A stretch of 64,000 bases of DNA from Roseobacter sp. (GCA_015665415.1 JADFAE010000017.1:108080-172079); one strand, 5' to 3'. Shown: positions 16,343 to 26,559, counted from the first letter of the stretch. Notes: generated by a model not told the origin, from the sequence alone. A program made the numbers and translations.

Positions 16343-17119
16343 ATGGAATCGGCATTGGATTATTGGAGCGCGAAGGCGCTGTTGGACTGGCAGGTGGAGC
16401 TTGGCGCCACCGAGGCGCTCTGTGAGGTGCCGGTCAACCGCTATGAGCTGGAGCAGCCCGCGCCCAAAGCCAAGGAGAGGCCGCGCCCCGGCATGGCATC
16501 GCCGCCGCCGCCCAAGCCAAAACCGGTTGATCCGGTGCAGGTGGCGCGCAAGCTGGCCAAATCCGCCCCGGCGCTGCCCTCGCTGCGTCAGGCGCTGGCG
16601 GAGTTTGAACATTGCGATCTGAAACGGGGGGCGCGCAATCTGGTCTTTGGCGATGGCCAGCCAGGGGCCCGTGTCATGGTGATCGGCGAGGCACCGGGAC
16701 GGGACGAAGATCAGCAGGGACGGCCCTTTGTTGGACGCGCCGGAGAGCTGTTGGACAAGATGCTGGGTGCGATTGATCTGTCGCGCGACAAAAATGTCTA
16801 CCTGACCACGGCACTGCCCTGGCGGTTGCAACAGAACCGGGATCCGCAGCCTGACGAACTGGCGATGCTGGTGCCGTTTCTGCAGCGGCATGTCGAGCTG
16901 GCACAGCCTGAGATCCTGGTGTTGATGGGCAATATCAGCTGTCAGGCGGTGTTGGGCAAACGCGGCATCTCGCGGCTGCGCGGGCAGTGGGGGCAGGCCT
17001 GGGGCAAGCCGGTCTTGCCGATGCTGTCTCCGACAGAGCTGTTGCGCCAGCCGCAGCACAAACGCGCCGCCTGGGGTGATTTGCTGGAGCTGAGGGCGCG
17101 GTTGAATGCAGCAAACTAG
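16343..17119 (+). CDS. uracil-DNA glycosylase family 4-like protein
   Basis: The 258-residue protein has a proline-rich linker (about residues 40-65) and then a UDG-fold domain with motif [28 protein letters not shown]. Unusually, the four iron-sulfur cysteines of classical family 4 are not all there (only three scattered Cys; KCRPP is replaced by LPWRLQQN). The motif usually read HPSxLLR is SPTELLR here. It may be a divergent or inactive member. It is divergent from pyrB and 12 bases upstream of a phosphoesterase gene. Confidence 0.8.
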   Translation: MESALDYWSAKALLDWQVELGATEALCEVPVNRYELEQPAPKAKERPRPGMASPPPPKPKPVDPVQVARKLAKSAPALPSLRQALAEFEHCDLKRGARNLVFGDGQPGARVMVIGEAPGRDEDQQGRPFVGRAGELLDKMLGAIDLSRDKNVYLTTALPWRLQQNRDPQPDELAMLVPFLQRHVELAQPEILVLMGNISCQAVLGKRGISRLRGQWGQAWGKPVLPMLSPTELLRQPQHKRAAWGDLLELRARLNAAN

Positions 17120-17131
17120 GAGCCGGTGAAC

Positions 17132-17731
17132 ATGAAAATCTTGGCCTTTTCCGATCTGCATCTGGCGCGCGCGCGTGCTGCGGCCCTGGTTGAGGCCAGC
17201 GCCGAGGCTGATCTGATCATCGGGGCAGGGGATTTTTGCAATCACCGTCAGGGGCTGGATCTGGCACGCGAGATGCTGGTTGGGCTGCAGGCCCCGATGC
17301 TGGCGGTGCCCGGCAATGCCGAAAGCGCCGAGGAGTTGCGCGCGGCCAAATTGCCCGAAACCACCGTTTTGCATGGCGAAGGCGTCGAGATTTCTGGCCT
17401 GCGCGTCTTTGGTCTGGGCTATGGCGTGCCGGTCACACCCTTTGGCGATTGGTCTTGCGATCTGACCGAAGAGTTTGCCGCCACGCTGCTGGACCGCTGC
17501 ACGCAGGCTGATATTCTGATAACCCATTCACCACCCAAGGGCCTTGGCGATCTCACATCCACCGGTGTGTCGGTTGGCTCCAGTGCTATTGCCGCGGCGA
17601 TCGCGCGGTTGCAGCCCAGGCTGGCTGTCTGTGGCCATATCCACGACAGCTGGGGTGCGCGTGGCCGGATGGGGGTAACCGAAGTGGCCAATCTGGGCCC
17701 CACCGTCAACTGGTTTGAGCTAGGTCATTGA
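17132..17731 (+). CDS. calcineurin-like metallophosphoesterase
   Basis: ATG 17132 is preferred over GTG 17126 because AGGAG lies 9 bases upstream; the product is 199 residues. Metal-binding motifs are in order: FSDLHLA, GAGDFCN, VPGNAE, ILITHSPP and CGHIHDSWG. This is a compact binuclear-metal phosphoesterase of unknown substrate. It follows the UDG-like gene and precedes moaB. Confidence 0.86.
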   Translation: MKILAFSDLHLARARAAALVEASAEADLIIGAGDFCNHRQGLDLAREMLVGLQAPMLAVPGNAESAEELRAAKLPETTVLHGEGVEISGLRVFGLGYGVPVTPFGDWSCDLTEEFAATLLDRCTQADILITHSPPKGLGDLTSTGVSVGSSAIAAAIARLQPRLAVCGHIHDSWGARGRMGVTEVANLGPTVNWFELGH

Positions 17732-17795
17732 TGGGCCTGCTGTTTGCCGGGCACGCTGCAGGCAGCTTTTAGAACTCCAAAGGACAATCAACATC

Positions 17796-18338
17796 ATGTC
17801 GCGCATTGACGAAAGTAAGGAATTCATTCCGGTCCGAATTGCCGTGCTGACCCTGTCGGACAGCCGCACACTGGCGGAGGATAAATCGGGTCAGGTCCTG
17901 GTCGACCGGCTGCAGGCCGCCGGGCATCTTTTGGCGGATCGCAAAATCATGCCTGATGATCGCGCTGATATTGCCGATCAGCTGCGCGCCTGGGTGGCAA
18001 ACCCCGATGTGGATGTGGTGATCACGACAGGTGGCACCGGGTTGACCGGGCGGGATGTCACTGTTGAGGCCCATCGTGATGTCTATGAAAAAGAGATTGA
18101 GGCCTTTGGTACCGTCTTCACCCTCGTGTCGATGAAAAAGATCGGCACCTCGGCGGTACAGTCGCGCGCCACGGGCGGCGTTGCCGGGGGCACCTATCTC
18201 TTTGCGCTGCCCGGCAGCCCGGGGGCTTGCAAGGATGGCTGGGATGAAATTCTGTCGTTCCAGTTGGACTATCGGCACCGACCCTGCAATTTCGTGGAGA
18301 TTATGCCACGATTGACCGAAGACCAACGACGGAAGTAA
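17796..18338 (+). CDS. moaB: molybdenum cofactor biosynthesis protein MoaB
   Basis: The 180-residue protein is a MoCF/MogA-type domain with VRIAVLTLSDSR, the ligand loop VVITTGGTGLTGRDVT and ALPGSPGACKDGWDEIL. The family acts on molybdopterin, adenylating it for molybdenum insertion. Length and motifs fit MoaB well. It is separated from the other molybdenum-cofactor genes in this window and stands 64 bases after the phosphoesterase gene. Confidence 0.92.
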   Translation: MSRIDESKEFIPVRIAVLTLSDSRTLAEDKSGQVLVDRLQAAGHLLADRKIMPDDRADIADQLRAWVANPDVDVVITTGGTGLTGRDVTVEAHRDVYEKEIEAFGTVFTLVSMKKIGTSAVQSRATGGVAGGTYLFALPGSPGACKDGWDEILSFQLDYRHRPCNFVEIMPRLTEDQRRK

Positions 18339-18500
18339 CACGCGCCTGCGTGTAAATCGTCAACGCGAACACTATGTTCAGGGGTATCTGCCAGTTAAGG
18401 CTTGGTTTGGGGCGTCGCTCCGGTGCCACTGCCTTGTCTGGCCAAAGCCACATCATCAAACGGTAGCAGGGCATTTGCCCGCCACCAGAAGGAATGCGAC

Positions 18501-19961
18501 ATGCGCTTTTTGCGGCATAGTTTGACCGGTTTGTTTCTGGCCGCCATGGCAGCGGCCCTGATGCTCTATGCGGCGCAACTGGTGATTGGCGCAGTGCAGA
18601 CCCGTTTGAATGCCGAACCCAGCAAGCCTCCGGTGCGCGAGCGTATTTTTGCGGTCAATCTGGTCACCGCCGAATTGCAGGACATTTCACCGGAACTCAC
18701 TGCCTTTGGCCGGATCGAGAGCCGCCGCACGCTGGAACTGCGCAGTGCCACCGGCGGGCGGGTGACAGAGCTGTCGGTGCAATTCGAGGAAGGCGGCCGG
18801 GTGCAGGCGGGGGAGGTGCTGGTGCAGGTGGATGCCGCTGATGCGCAGGCCGCCAAACAGGAGGCCGAGGCCGATATGCTGGATGCCCGTGCCGAAGAAC
18901 GCGACGCCGGGCGCGATCTGATCCTCGCCAATGATGAATTGGAGGCGACCCAGGATCAGGCCCAGTTGCAGGCGCGGGCCCATCAACGTCAGCTGGATCT
19001 GCTGGCGCGTGGCGTTGGCACCACGGCCGCGGTCGAGGCCGCCGAGCTGACTGCGGTGCAGGCGCGCCAATCGGTGATTTCGCGTCGCCAGGCGGTGAGC
19101 CAGGCCGAAGCGCGTGTCGATCTGGCTGTCACCCGGGTGGCCCGCACTCAGATTGCGCTGGACCGTGCAGGGCGCGATCTGGCCGATACCACTTTGCGCG
19201 CGGATTTTGATGGCACCCTGCAGGCAGTGACCCTGGTTGAGGGGCGTCTGGTCTCTGCCAATGAGAAACTGGCAGAGCTGGTGGACCCGAATGTGCTGGA
19301 GGCGGTGTTTCGGCTCTCGACCCTGCAATATGCCCGCTTGCTGGATGCTGACGGACAGCTGTTGCAGGCCCCCGTGCGGGTGACACTGGATGCCGCCGGG
19401 GCCGGACTGGTTGCGACGGGGCAGCTGTCACGGGCCAGCGGTGCGGTGGGTGATGGTCAGACCGGGCGGCTGCTTTACGCCAGCCTGGATCTGGCACCGG
19501 GGTTCAAACCGGGGGATTTTGTCACCGTGAAGGTAAGCGAGCCGCCGCTGCAGCAGGTGGCGCGGGTGCCTGCCTCGGCGCTGGGATCGGATGGGGCTGT
19601 GCTGGTGCTGGGAGCGCAAGACCGGCTGGAGGCACTGCCGGTGGAACTGCTGCGCCGTCAGGGTGATGACGTGCTGATCCGGGGCGCGGGTCTGGCGGGG
19701 CGTCAGGTTGTCATCGGCCGCACGCCTCTGTTGGGGGCCGGCATCCGGGTGCGGCCTCTGCGTCAGGGCGCGGATCTGGAAGCGGCGCAAACCCCTGAGA
19801 TGATAGAACTCAGCGATGAGCGCCGCGCCGCACTTGTCACTCTGGTCGAGGACAATCCCCGGATGCCCGATGCGGTCAAGGAGCGGCTGCTGGGGCAATT
19901 GGCCGAAGCCGCAGTGCCCGCCAGACTGGTCGACAGGATCGAAGCCCGGAAGGGGGGATAA
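18501..19961 (+). CDS. RND efflux periplasmic adaptor (membrane fusion) protein
   Basis: The ATG at 18501 (MRFLRHSLTGLFLAAMAAAL), after AGAAGGA, gives 486 residues; the track's start is 33 codons upstream and unlikely. It has an N-terminal membrane anchor or signal and a biotinyl-lipoyl-like part (ESRRTLELRSATGGRVTEL). A long alpha-helical hairpin rich in A, Q, E and R (about residues 115-215) and beta-barrel segments follow. This is the periplasmic bridge between an RND pump and an outer-membrane channel. The pump gene follows after 3 bases. Confidence 0.9.
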   Translation: MRFLRHSLTGLFLAAMAAALMLYAAQLVIGAVQTRLNAEPSKPPVRERIFAVNLVTAELQDISPELTAFGRIESRRTLELRSATGGRVTELSVQFEEGGRVQAGEVLVQVDAADAQAAKQEAEADMLDARAEERDAGRDLILANDELEATQDQAQLQARAHQRQLDLLARGVGTTAAVEAAELTAVQARQSVISRRQAVSQAEARVDLAVTRVARTQIALDRAGRDLADTTLRADFDGTLQAVTLVEGRLVSANEKLAELVDPNVLEAVFRLSTLQYARLLDADGQLLQAPVRVTLDAAGAGLVATGQLSRASGAVGDGQTGRLLYASLDLAPGFKPGDFVTVKVSEPPLQQVARVPASALGSDGAVLVLGAQDRLEALPVELLRRQGDDVLIRGAGLAGRQVVIGRTPLLGAGIRVRPLRQGADLEAAQTPEMIELSDERRAALVTLVEDNPRMPDAVKERLLGQLAEAAVPARLVDRIEARKGG

Positions 19962-19964
19962 GCC

Positions 19965-22900
19965 ATGCGCGATCTCTCCCGGCCTGCGGGCGGCTTGCTC
20001 AGCTATTTCACCCGGCACCGGACTGCGGCCAATCTGCTGCTGCTGTTGCTGCTGATAATGGGCAGTGCCGCAATCCCAAAGATGCGGGCGCAGTTCTTTC
20101 CGGATGTGATTGTCGAAAACGTCACCGTCAATGTGACCTGGGAGGGGGCCGGTCCCGAAGATGTGGACGGCGCCATCGTGCAGGCGCTGGAACCGACCTT
20201 GTTGGCAGTAGATGGCGTGGAAGAAAGCGCGGCCACCTCGCGGGAAGGCGCGGCCAGCATCGTGCTGGATTTTGAACCCGGCTGGGACATGGCCCGCGCG
20301 GCCGATGATGTGCAAACGGCGGTGGATGCGATCACGACGCTGCCGGAAGAGGCGGATGACCCCACGGTTCGGCGTGGCGCCTGGCGTGACCGGGTGACCG
20401 ATGTGGTGATCTCTGGCCCGATTGCCCCGGCGCAGTTGGCCAATTTTGCCGATGAGCTGCTGGTGCGCCTGTTTGAGGTCGGGGTCACCCGCACCACCAT
20501 TCGCGGGCTGGCCGCACCGCGCACCCTGGTTGAGGTGCCCTCGGCCAGTCTGATCACCCATGACATCTCCATGAGCGATATCGCCGCCGCCATTGCCGAG
20601 GAGGTGGATGCGGATCCGGCAGGGGATGTGAGCGGGGCCAATGCACGGGTGCGCACCGGGCGCGAAAAGCGCAAACCCGACGAGATCACGGCCATCGTGC
20701 TGCGCACCAATGCCGATGGATCGGTGCTGACCATTGGCGATCTAGCACAGGTCACTCTGCAGGGGGTCGACCGCAATCGCGCCTATTTCGTTGGCGATGA
20801 ACCGGCGATGTCGATCCGGGTGGATCGCTCTGATCTGGGCAATGCGATCGCCATTCAAGGGCAGGTGCAAGAGGTGGTGGACAGCCTGCAGACCACCCTG
20901 CCGCAGGGGGTAAAGGCAGAATTGATCCGGACCCGGGCAGAGCGGATCTCGGACCGGTTGGATATTCTGGTCGACAACGGCTTGATGGGGCTGGGGCTGG
21001 TGCTGGCGCTCTTGTTCCTGTTCCTCAACAGTCGCATTGCCTTTTGGGTGGCGGCGGGGATTCCGGCGGCGATGTTTGCTGCAGTTGCTATGATGTATAT
21101 GGCGGGGATCACCATCAATATGATCAGCCTTTTTGGCCTGATCATCACCCTGGGCATCGTGGTGGACGATGCCATCGTGGTGGGGGAACATGCTGATTTC
21201 CGGGTCCGTCGCCTAGGCGAAAGCCCGATGCAGGCCGCAGAAAATGCCGCCCGACGCATGGCGATGCCGGTGTTTGCGGCCACGCTCACCACCATCATTG
21301 CCTTCTTTGGACTGGTCTCCATCGGCGGGCGCTTTGGCGATCTGATCCGCGACATACCTTTTACGGTCATTGCGGTGCTGGCAGCGAGCTTGATGGAATG
21401 CTTCCTGATCCTGCCCAACCACATGGCCCATGCGCTGACCCATGCCCAGAAAGAACATTGGTATGATTGGCCCAACCGCATCGTCAATCGCGGCTTTCGC
21501 TGGGGCCGGGACCACCTGTTCCGTCCGCTGATGGGGCTGGTGGTGCAGGCGCGCTATGTGGTGCTGGCGGCAGCGCTGACCATTCTTGCCAGCCAGATGG
21601 CCCTGTTCATCGGCGGTGATGTGAACTGGCGTTTCTTCAACGCGCCTGAACGCGGCTCTGTCACCGGAAATTTTGCCATGACCGAGGGCGCGACCCGGGC
21701 CGATACCCTGGCGATGATGCAAGAGATGCAACGCGCCACAGCGGCCACCGGGGCCCTGTTTGCCAACCGCTATGAGGGCGAAAACCCGGTTGATTTTGTC
21801 ATCGCCGAGGTTGGCGGCAATGCCGGGCGCGGGCTATCCGGGGTGGATGCCAAGGATGATGACCTCAAGGGCGGGATTTCGATCGAGCTGATCGATGCCG
21901 ATCTGCGCCCGGAATATTCCAGCTTTGCCTTTGTCGCCGCGCTGCAGGAAGAAGTGCAGCACCACCCTTTGGTAGAGACGGTCTCGTTTCGCAGCTGGCG
22001 CTCTGGCCCCGGCGGCGATGCGCTGGATGTGCAGTTCTATGGCGCGGATGTGCAGGTGCTCAAGGGCGCCTCGGAGGATCTGAAGACCGCGTTGCTGCGC
22101 TACCCCGAAGTTTCGGCGGTGGAGGACAATCTCGCCTATGACAAAGAGGAAGTGGTGCTGGAGCTTACTCCGCAGGGCCAGGCGCTGAGTTTCACCATCG
22201 ACGGTCTGGGGCGGGCGCTCAGGGCGCGGCTCAACGGTATTGAGGCGGCAACCTACCCCGATGGTCCACGCAGCGCCGAGATCCGGGTGGAACTGCCCGA
22301 GAATGAGCTGACGGCGGATTTTCTGGAACGCACCCTGATGCGCACCCCTGCTGGCATCTATGTGCCGCTGGCCGATATTGTCTCGGTCACCCAGCGCACC
22401 GGGTTTTCCACCGTGCGGCGGGAAAACGGCATCCGGGTGATCAGCGTGACCGGCGATATCTCTGAGGACGACCCCGCCCGGGCTGCCGATATCACTAAGG
22501 CCCTGCGCGAAGAGATCCTGCCCGATATCGCCAGCCGCCGTCAGCTGGAGTGGCGTATGAGCGGCCTCAGCGAGCAGGAAAGTGATTTCCTGAATGATGC
22601 GCGCAACGGGTTGATCCTGTGCCTGGCCGGGATCTATCTGGTGCTGGCATGGATTTTTGCCAGCTGGACCCGTCCCCTGGTGGTGATGGCGGTCATTCCC
22701 TTTGGATTGGTTGGCACCATCTGGGGCCACTACATGTGGGGGGTGCCGCTGAGCATGTTCACGGTGATCGGCTTGTTGGGGATGACCGGGATCATCATCA
22801 ACGACTCCATTGTGTTGGTCACCACCATTGACGACTACGCCGAAAGCCGCGGGCTGGTGCCCTCGATCATCGATGGGGCTGCGGACCGGCTGCGACCGGT

Positions 22901-23366
22901 GATGCTGACCACGCTGACCACGGTGCTGGGGCTGGCCCCTTTGATGTACGAAAGCTCGCAGCAGGCGCAGTTCCTGAAACCGACGGTGATCACCCTGGTC
23001 TATGGCCTGGGCTTTGGCATGTTCCTGGTGCTGCTGCTGGTGCCTGCCCTGATCGCCATCCAGCGCGATGCGGTACGGCCCCTGACGGCGGTGCGCCGGG
23101 CCTTGCGCACAGGCAGCGGTCCCTTACGGCTGTTGGTGTTGGGCACGGGGGGGGCACAGGTGCTGTGGCTGGCACTGACGCTGGGCTGGGCCATGGCGAC
23201 AGGGGCGTTGCATCCGGTCCTGCGCAGTCTGATCCCGGCCCTGGAGGCCCATGATCCGCTGCGGGCAGGGCTGCTGCTGGCACTGGGCGGCATGGCGGGA
23301 TTGGCGCTGCTGGCCTATCTTGTCTCGGCTCTGGTTTATGGCAGGCGCTTGCGTCGCCAGGCCTGA
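19965..23366 (+). CDS. RND-family efflux transporter permease
   Basis: The 1133-residue protein is full length for an AcrB-type pump. TM1 is followed by a large periplasmic domain beginning MRAQFFPDVIVENVTVNV. The TM4 proton-relay motif GIVVDDAIVVGEH has its paired Asp residues. A second TM set includes LLGMTGIIINDSIVLV. The C-terminus is extended by about 100 residues with two more hydrophobic segments (LGTGGAQVLWLALTLGW; LLLALGGMAGLALLAYLVSALVYG). It exports toxic compounds using proton flow together with the adaptor upstream. No outer-membrane channel gene is adjacent. Confidence 0.93.
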   Translation: MRDLSRPAGGLLSYFTRHRTAANLLLLLLLIMGSAAIPKMRAQFFPDVIVENVTVNVTWEGAGPEDVDGAIVQALEPTLLAVDGVEESAATSREGAASIVLDFEPGWDMARAADDVQTAVDAITTLPEEADDPTVRRGAWRDRVTDVVISGPIAPAQLANFADELLVRLFEVGVTRTTIRGLAAPRTLVEVPSASLITHDISMSDIAAAIAEEVDADPAGDVSGANARVRTGREKRKPDEITAIVLRTNADGSVLTIGDLAQVTLQGVDRNRAYFVGDEPAMSIRVDRSDLGNAIAIQGQVQEVVDSLQTTLPQGVKAELIRTRAERISDRLDILVDNGLMGLGLVLALLFLFLNSRIAFWVAAGIPAAMFAAVAMMYMAGITINMISLFGLIITLGIVVDDAIVVGEHADFRVRRLGESPMQAAENAARRMAMPVFAATLTTIIAFFGLVSIGGRFGDLIRDIPFTVIAVLAASLMECFLILPNHMAHALTHAQKEHWYDWPNRIVNRGFRWGRDHLFRPLMGLVVQARYVVLAAALTILASQMALFIGGDVNWRFFNAPERGSVTGNFAMTEGATRADTLAMMQEMQRATAATGALFANRYEGENPVDFVIAEVGGNAGRGLSGVDAKDDDLKGGISIELIDADLRPEYSSFAFVAALQEEVQHHPLVETVSFRSWRSGPGGDALDVQFYGADVQVLKGASEDLKTALLRYPEVSAVEDNLAYDKEEVVLELTPQGQALSFTIDGLGRALRARLNGIEAATYPDGPRSAEIRVELPENELTADFLERTLMRTPAGIYVPLADIVSVTQRTGFSTVRRENGIRVISVTGDISEDDPARAADITKALREEILPDIASRRQLEWRMSGLSEQESDFLNDARNGLILCLAGIYLVLAWIFASWTRPLVVMAVIPFGLVGTIWGHYMWGVPLSMFTVIGLLGMTGIIINDSIVLVTTIDDYAESRGLVPSIIDGAADRLRPVMLTTLTTVLGLAPLMYESSQQAQFLKPTVITLVYGLGFGMFLVLLLVPALIAIQRDAVRPLTAVRRALRTGSGPLRLLVLGTGGAQVLWLALTLGWAMATGALHPVLRSLIPALEAHDPLRAGLLLALGGMAGLALLAYLVSALVYGRRLRRQA

Positions 23367-23380
23367 AGGCGGCGGGGGGT

Positions 23381-23830
23381 TTAGGCCAAGCGGTCGCGGG
23401 CCAAGCGGGCACGCGCCATATGCGCCACCTCGGCAACCTGATCAATCAGTTGCAGGTCTTGCTCCTGCAGCCCGTCAACAGGCAGCCAGCAGGCCTGAAG
23501 CGCGTCATCGGCGGGTTCCGGCGTGCCGCCTTCATAGGCGCAGAGCACCGCTGTGAGCAGATATTGCTGCGTCACACTTTCCTGTTCGTCGCGCAGCAGC
23601 ACATCGATATTGGTGAGATACTCCAGCGGCCGGGCCTGGATGCCGGTCTCTTCGTGCAGCTCGCGTTGGGCGGCCTGCAATGCGGTCTCTCCCAGTTCCA
23701 CATGGCCACCGGGAAAGCCCCACCAGCCTGCATTGGGTGGGTTCTTGCGTTGGATCAGAAGGACCTGGTCCTGATGGCAGACGACGGCGATGGCGCCCAA
23801 GATCGGGCGCGGGGCTGCGGGAGAGTTCAT
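23381..23830 (-). CDS. Nudix hydrolase
   Basis: This 149-residue protein has a complete Nudix box: GGHVELGETALQAAQRELHEETGI, matching Gx5Ex7REUxEExGU. The preceding RKNPPNAGWWGFPGG is also typical. It hydrolyses a nucleoside-diphosphate-linked compound; substrate unknown. Its ATG overlaps the stop of the DsbD-like gene, so the two are coupled. It is convergent with the RND permease gene. Confidence 0.9.
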   Translation of the reverse strand: MNSPAAPRPILGAIAVVCHQDQVLLIQRKNPPNAGWWGFPGGHVELGETALQAAQRELHEETGIQARPLEYLTNIDVLLRDEQESVTQQYLLTAVLCAYEGGTPEPADDALQACWLPVDGLQEQDLQLIDQVAEVAHMARARLARDRLA

Positions 23831-24690
23831 CCGGCGCTGCAGCCGGTGATATCCACCGCATGATCCTGGCCCAGCACGGTAATCCGCAGTTTTGAGCGAT
23901 CCACCGAGGTGAGGCTGCCGCTGGTGGCGGGCATCAGTTCTGCGGTGGCAATCAGGGTCTGGCCGCTGCGATTGGTCGAGGTAGCACCAGCATAGAGATG
24001 CGGATCACCTGGCTCGATCACAGCAACCTCTTTGCCGCCGGCGCTGGGCATGGTGATGCGGGCCTCGACCTCGATGCCGTATTGGGTTGGTTTGAGGCGA
24101 CAGGTGGCTGCGCGCACCCCGGCTTCGCGGGCCGAATAGGGGCGACTTGCGATCGCCGCAACAATGGCCGGATTGCGCCCGGCTTGCGCATCCAGTTGAT
24201 GATCAAATGAGAGTTCGGAAGGCACGCAGACATCCTTGCAGATGCCAAGCTCCATCCGCCCCTTGAGGCGCACCGGTCGGCCCGGCCGTTCCGGTGTAAT
24301 TTCGATCGGCAGGATCAGCTGGTCGTGGTAGCCGATGGTCTGATAGCCGGAGGTGGAAAACACCTGCGGCGTTGGCCAAGTGATCGAGAGTTCGCCGATA
24401 TTGCGGGAGCCGCGCCAGGTGAATTGGGGGGGGATGCCAGCCTCGCCGGGGCTGCGCCAATAGGTCTTCCAACCCTCTTGCAGGGTCAGGCGCAAGGCGC
24501 CGATATAGCTGCCGGAGGCGGTCACGCCACCGTCGAGGATCTCCACCTGCACCAAGTCATTTGGCACCACGGATTGTGCCGTCAGGGTCTGCGGTGCCAG
24601 GGATCCAATCATGGCTGTGGCCAATCCGCCCAGAAAACGGGTGAGGGCAGGCCAGGGTCGGCCGTTGGGAAGAGAACGATGGTCTGTCAT
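23827..24690 (-). CDS. secreted DsbD alpha-like (thiol-disulfide) domain protein
   Basis: From ATG 24690 (MTDHRSLPNG) the product is 287 residues; the track's TTG start 12 codons upstream is less likely. It has an N-terminal hydrophobic region. A DsbD N-terminal-type immunoglobulin-like domain follows, with GSYIGALRLTLQEGWKTYWRSPGEAGIPP and the paired cysteines in LGICKDVCVPSELSF. This is the periplasmic domain of thiol-disulfide reductases without the membrane and thioredoxin parts. It may pass electrons to envelope proteins. It is coupled to the Nudix gene. Confidence 0.83.
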   Translation of the reverse strand: MTDHRSLPNGRPWPALTRFLGGLATAMIGSLAPQTLTAQSVVPNDLVQVEILDGGVTASGSYIGALRLTLQEGWKTYWRSPGEAGIPPQFTWRGSRNIGELSITWPTPQVFSTSGYQTIGYHDQLILPIEITPERPGRPVRLKGRMELGICKDVCVPSELSFDHQLDAQAGRNPAIVAAIASRPYSAREAGVRAATCRLKPTQYGIEVEARITMPSAGGKEVAVIEPGDPHLYAGATSTNRSGQTLIATAELMPATSGSLTSVDRSKLRITVLGQDHAVDITGCSAG

Positions 24691-24933
24691 GAGACTATAA
24701 ATGGCCCCACTGGGGGGAAATGCCAAGTCACGATCTGGTCACTTGCGGGCAGGCAGAGGCCATGCGCAGTTCTGTCTCGATTTGACAGAGGCTCTTGCAC
24801 CTTGGCCAGCGGGGCGGCATGCTGAAAAAGAACCGTGGCACCGGTGACTTGGATCTTAGCTTGTGGTGACAGGCATGGACCGGGGGCAGGTGGCGGCCAA
24901 GCGGGATGACTGTGTCAAAGGGAAGGGTAGGTC

Positions 24934-25491
24934 ATGAACCTCACCGGGAAACTTCTGATTGCAATGCCGGGCATTGGCGACCCTCGGTTCGAGCATTCGG
25001 TGATCTTTTTGTGCTCGCATGGCGAAGATGGGGCCATGGGGTTGATCATCAACAAGGTGGCCCCGGAGGTGCGGTTGAGCAACCTGTTGAACCAGCTGGA
25101 TATCCCAATCGAAGAGGAAGAGCGTGGCGAGCAGGAAATCCGCTTTGGCGGGCCGGTGGAGACCCAGCGTGGTTTTGTGCTTCATTCGCAGGACTATGAA
25201 TCCAGTATCAATTCGCTCAGCGTGCCGCCCGGCTATGGGATGACGGCGACGCTGGATATTCTGGAGGATATCGCCCAGGGCAGCGGGCCAGAGAAGATGC
25301 TGATCATGCTGGGCTATGCGGGCTGGGGACCGGGTCAGCTGGAGAGCGAGATCGTCGCCAATGGCTGGCTCACCACCGAGAGCACCGATGGGCTGATGTT
25401 CGAGACGGCGGATGCGCAGAAATGGGGCGCGGCGCTGGCCTCATTGGGGATTGATCCGCTGACCCTGTCGGCCAGTGCCGGCAGCGCCTGA
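24934..25491 (+). CDS. YqgE/AlgH family protein
   Basis: The 185-residue protein matches the family along its length: [27 protein letters not shown] at the start, [24 protein letters not shown] and [15 protein letters not shown]. The biochemical role is not settled. The start follows GGGTAGGTC and is conserved. It is convergent with the threonylcarbamoyl-AMP synthase gene. The 243-base gap upstream holds no ORF. Confidence 0.93.
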   Translation: MNLTGKLLIAMPGIGDPRFEHSVIFLCSHGEDGAMGLIINKVAPEVRLSNLLNQLDIPIEEEERGEQEIRFGGPVETQRGFVLHSQDYESSINSLSVPPGYGMTATLDILEDIAQGSGPEKMLIMLGYAGWGPGQLESEIVANGWLTTESTDGLMFETADAQKWGAALASLGIDPLTLSASAGSA

Positions 25492-25569
25492 TCCCATAGC
25501 CTGCCCCGGAGCCTGACCCGAGTCCCTCCCCTTGTATCAGCCCTGTATCAGCTAGGCTTTTGTCCTGTT

Positions 25570-26559
25570 TCAACCCTGCGCGTTGTCGCCGCGTGGCGCG
25601 GCGGCGCGCTGCAGCCGGTCATTGATCGCCAGGCCCAGACCCGCCTGGGGAATGGGGGCCACGGCGATGGGTTTGCCCTGTTGGTCCAAGAGGTGCAGCT
25701 GGCCAAAGAGATTGGCTGCGGCTTCGACCAGATCACCGCTGTCAGAGAGCGACAGATCGCTGGCGCGGGCGCCACTGTAGCGGCCAAATCCGAGGTAGCA
25801 TTCGCCCGCGCGGGGCTCTGTTGCATTGAGCCGCACCCGCTCTTGTGGCGCGTAGTGGGACAACAGCTGCCCAGGCGCGGTCAGAGGATCGTGGATGTCA
25901 CGATTGGCCAGGGGCTGCCCCAGAACGGCTTCGATCTCCTCAACCGCCAAGCCGCCAGGGCGCAGCAACATCGGGGTTTCCGTGGTCAGACCGATGATGG
26001 TGGATTCCAACCCAACCGCGCAGCTGCCGTCTTCGAGCACGGCGGCGATGCGCCCCGAGAGCCCGGCCATCACATGGGCCGCACGTGTGGGGCTGATCTT
26101 GCCCGAAGGATTGGCCGAAGGGGCCGCCACCGGACCGTCCAGCGCCTGCAGCAATTTCTGCGCCGAGGGGTGGGCTGGAACGCGCAGCGCCAGGGTCTGC
26201 AGCCCGGCGGTGACCAGTTTGGAGATGCCATGCCCCGGTTTCAATGGCAGCACCAGTGTCAGCGGTCCGGGCCAGAAGGCCTGCGCCAGGGTCTCGGCCC
26301 AGTGGTTCCACCGTACATAGCGCTGCGCGGCCTCGGCCGAGGCCACATGGGCAATCAACGGGTTGAAACTGGGGCGTCCCTTGGCCGCATAGATCGCCGC
26401 CACCGCCTTGCCCTGACGGGCATCGGCACCCAGACCATAGACCGTCTCGGTTGGAAAGGAGACCAGGGCACCGGCCTGCAACAGTTCAACCGCGCGGGCC
26501 AGGCCTGCGGGCGAAGGGGAGAGACATTCGGTGGTGATGGGAGCGGTGTTTTCTGGCAT
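25570..26559 (-). CDS. L-threonylcarbamoyladenylate synthase (Sua5/TsaC type)
   Basis: Starting at ATG 26559 (MPENTAPITTE) gives 329 residues, the length of the long Sua5-type enzymes. The YrdC domain shows FPTETVYGLGADA, KGRPSFNPLIAHV, APSANPSGKISPT, GLESTIIGL and LLRPGGL. The C-terminal Sua5 domain begins with APGQLLSHYAP. It makes threonylcarbamoyl-AMP from threonine, bicarbonate and ATP for the t6A37 modification of tRNAs reading ANN codons. A longer start near 26631 cannot be excluded. It is divergent from the acyl-CoA dehydrogenase gene. Confidence 0.92.
   Translation of the reverse strand: MPENTAPITTECLSPSPAGLARAVELLQAGALVSFPTETVYGLGADARQGKAVAAIYAAKGRPSFNPLIAHVASAEAAQRYVRWNHWAETLAQAFWPGPLTLVLPLKPGHGISKLVTAGLQTLALRVPAHPSAQKLLQALDGPVAAPSANPSGKISPTRAAHVMAGLSGRIAAVLEDGSCAVGLESTIIGLTTETPMLLRPGGLAVEEIEAVLGQPLANRDIHDPLTAPGQLLSHYAPQERVRLNATEPRAGECYLGFGRYSGARASDLSLSDSGDLVEAAANLFGQLHLLDQQGKPIAVAPIPQAGLGLAINDRLQRAAAPRGDNAQG

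Noticed and set aside
16139-17527. 462-residue minus ORF opposite the UDG-like and phosphoesterase genes
   Set aside because: Q/H/R-rich composition typical of antisense reading; both plus genes have family motifs.
25530-25560. Direct repeat TGTATCAGC in the gap between convergent genes
   Set aside because: Only two 9-base copies and no structure; too short to call a repeat element.
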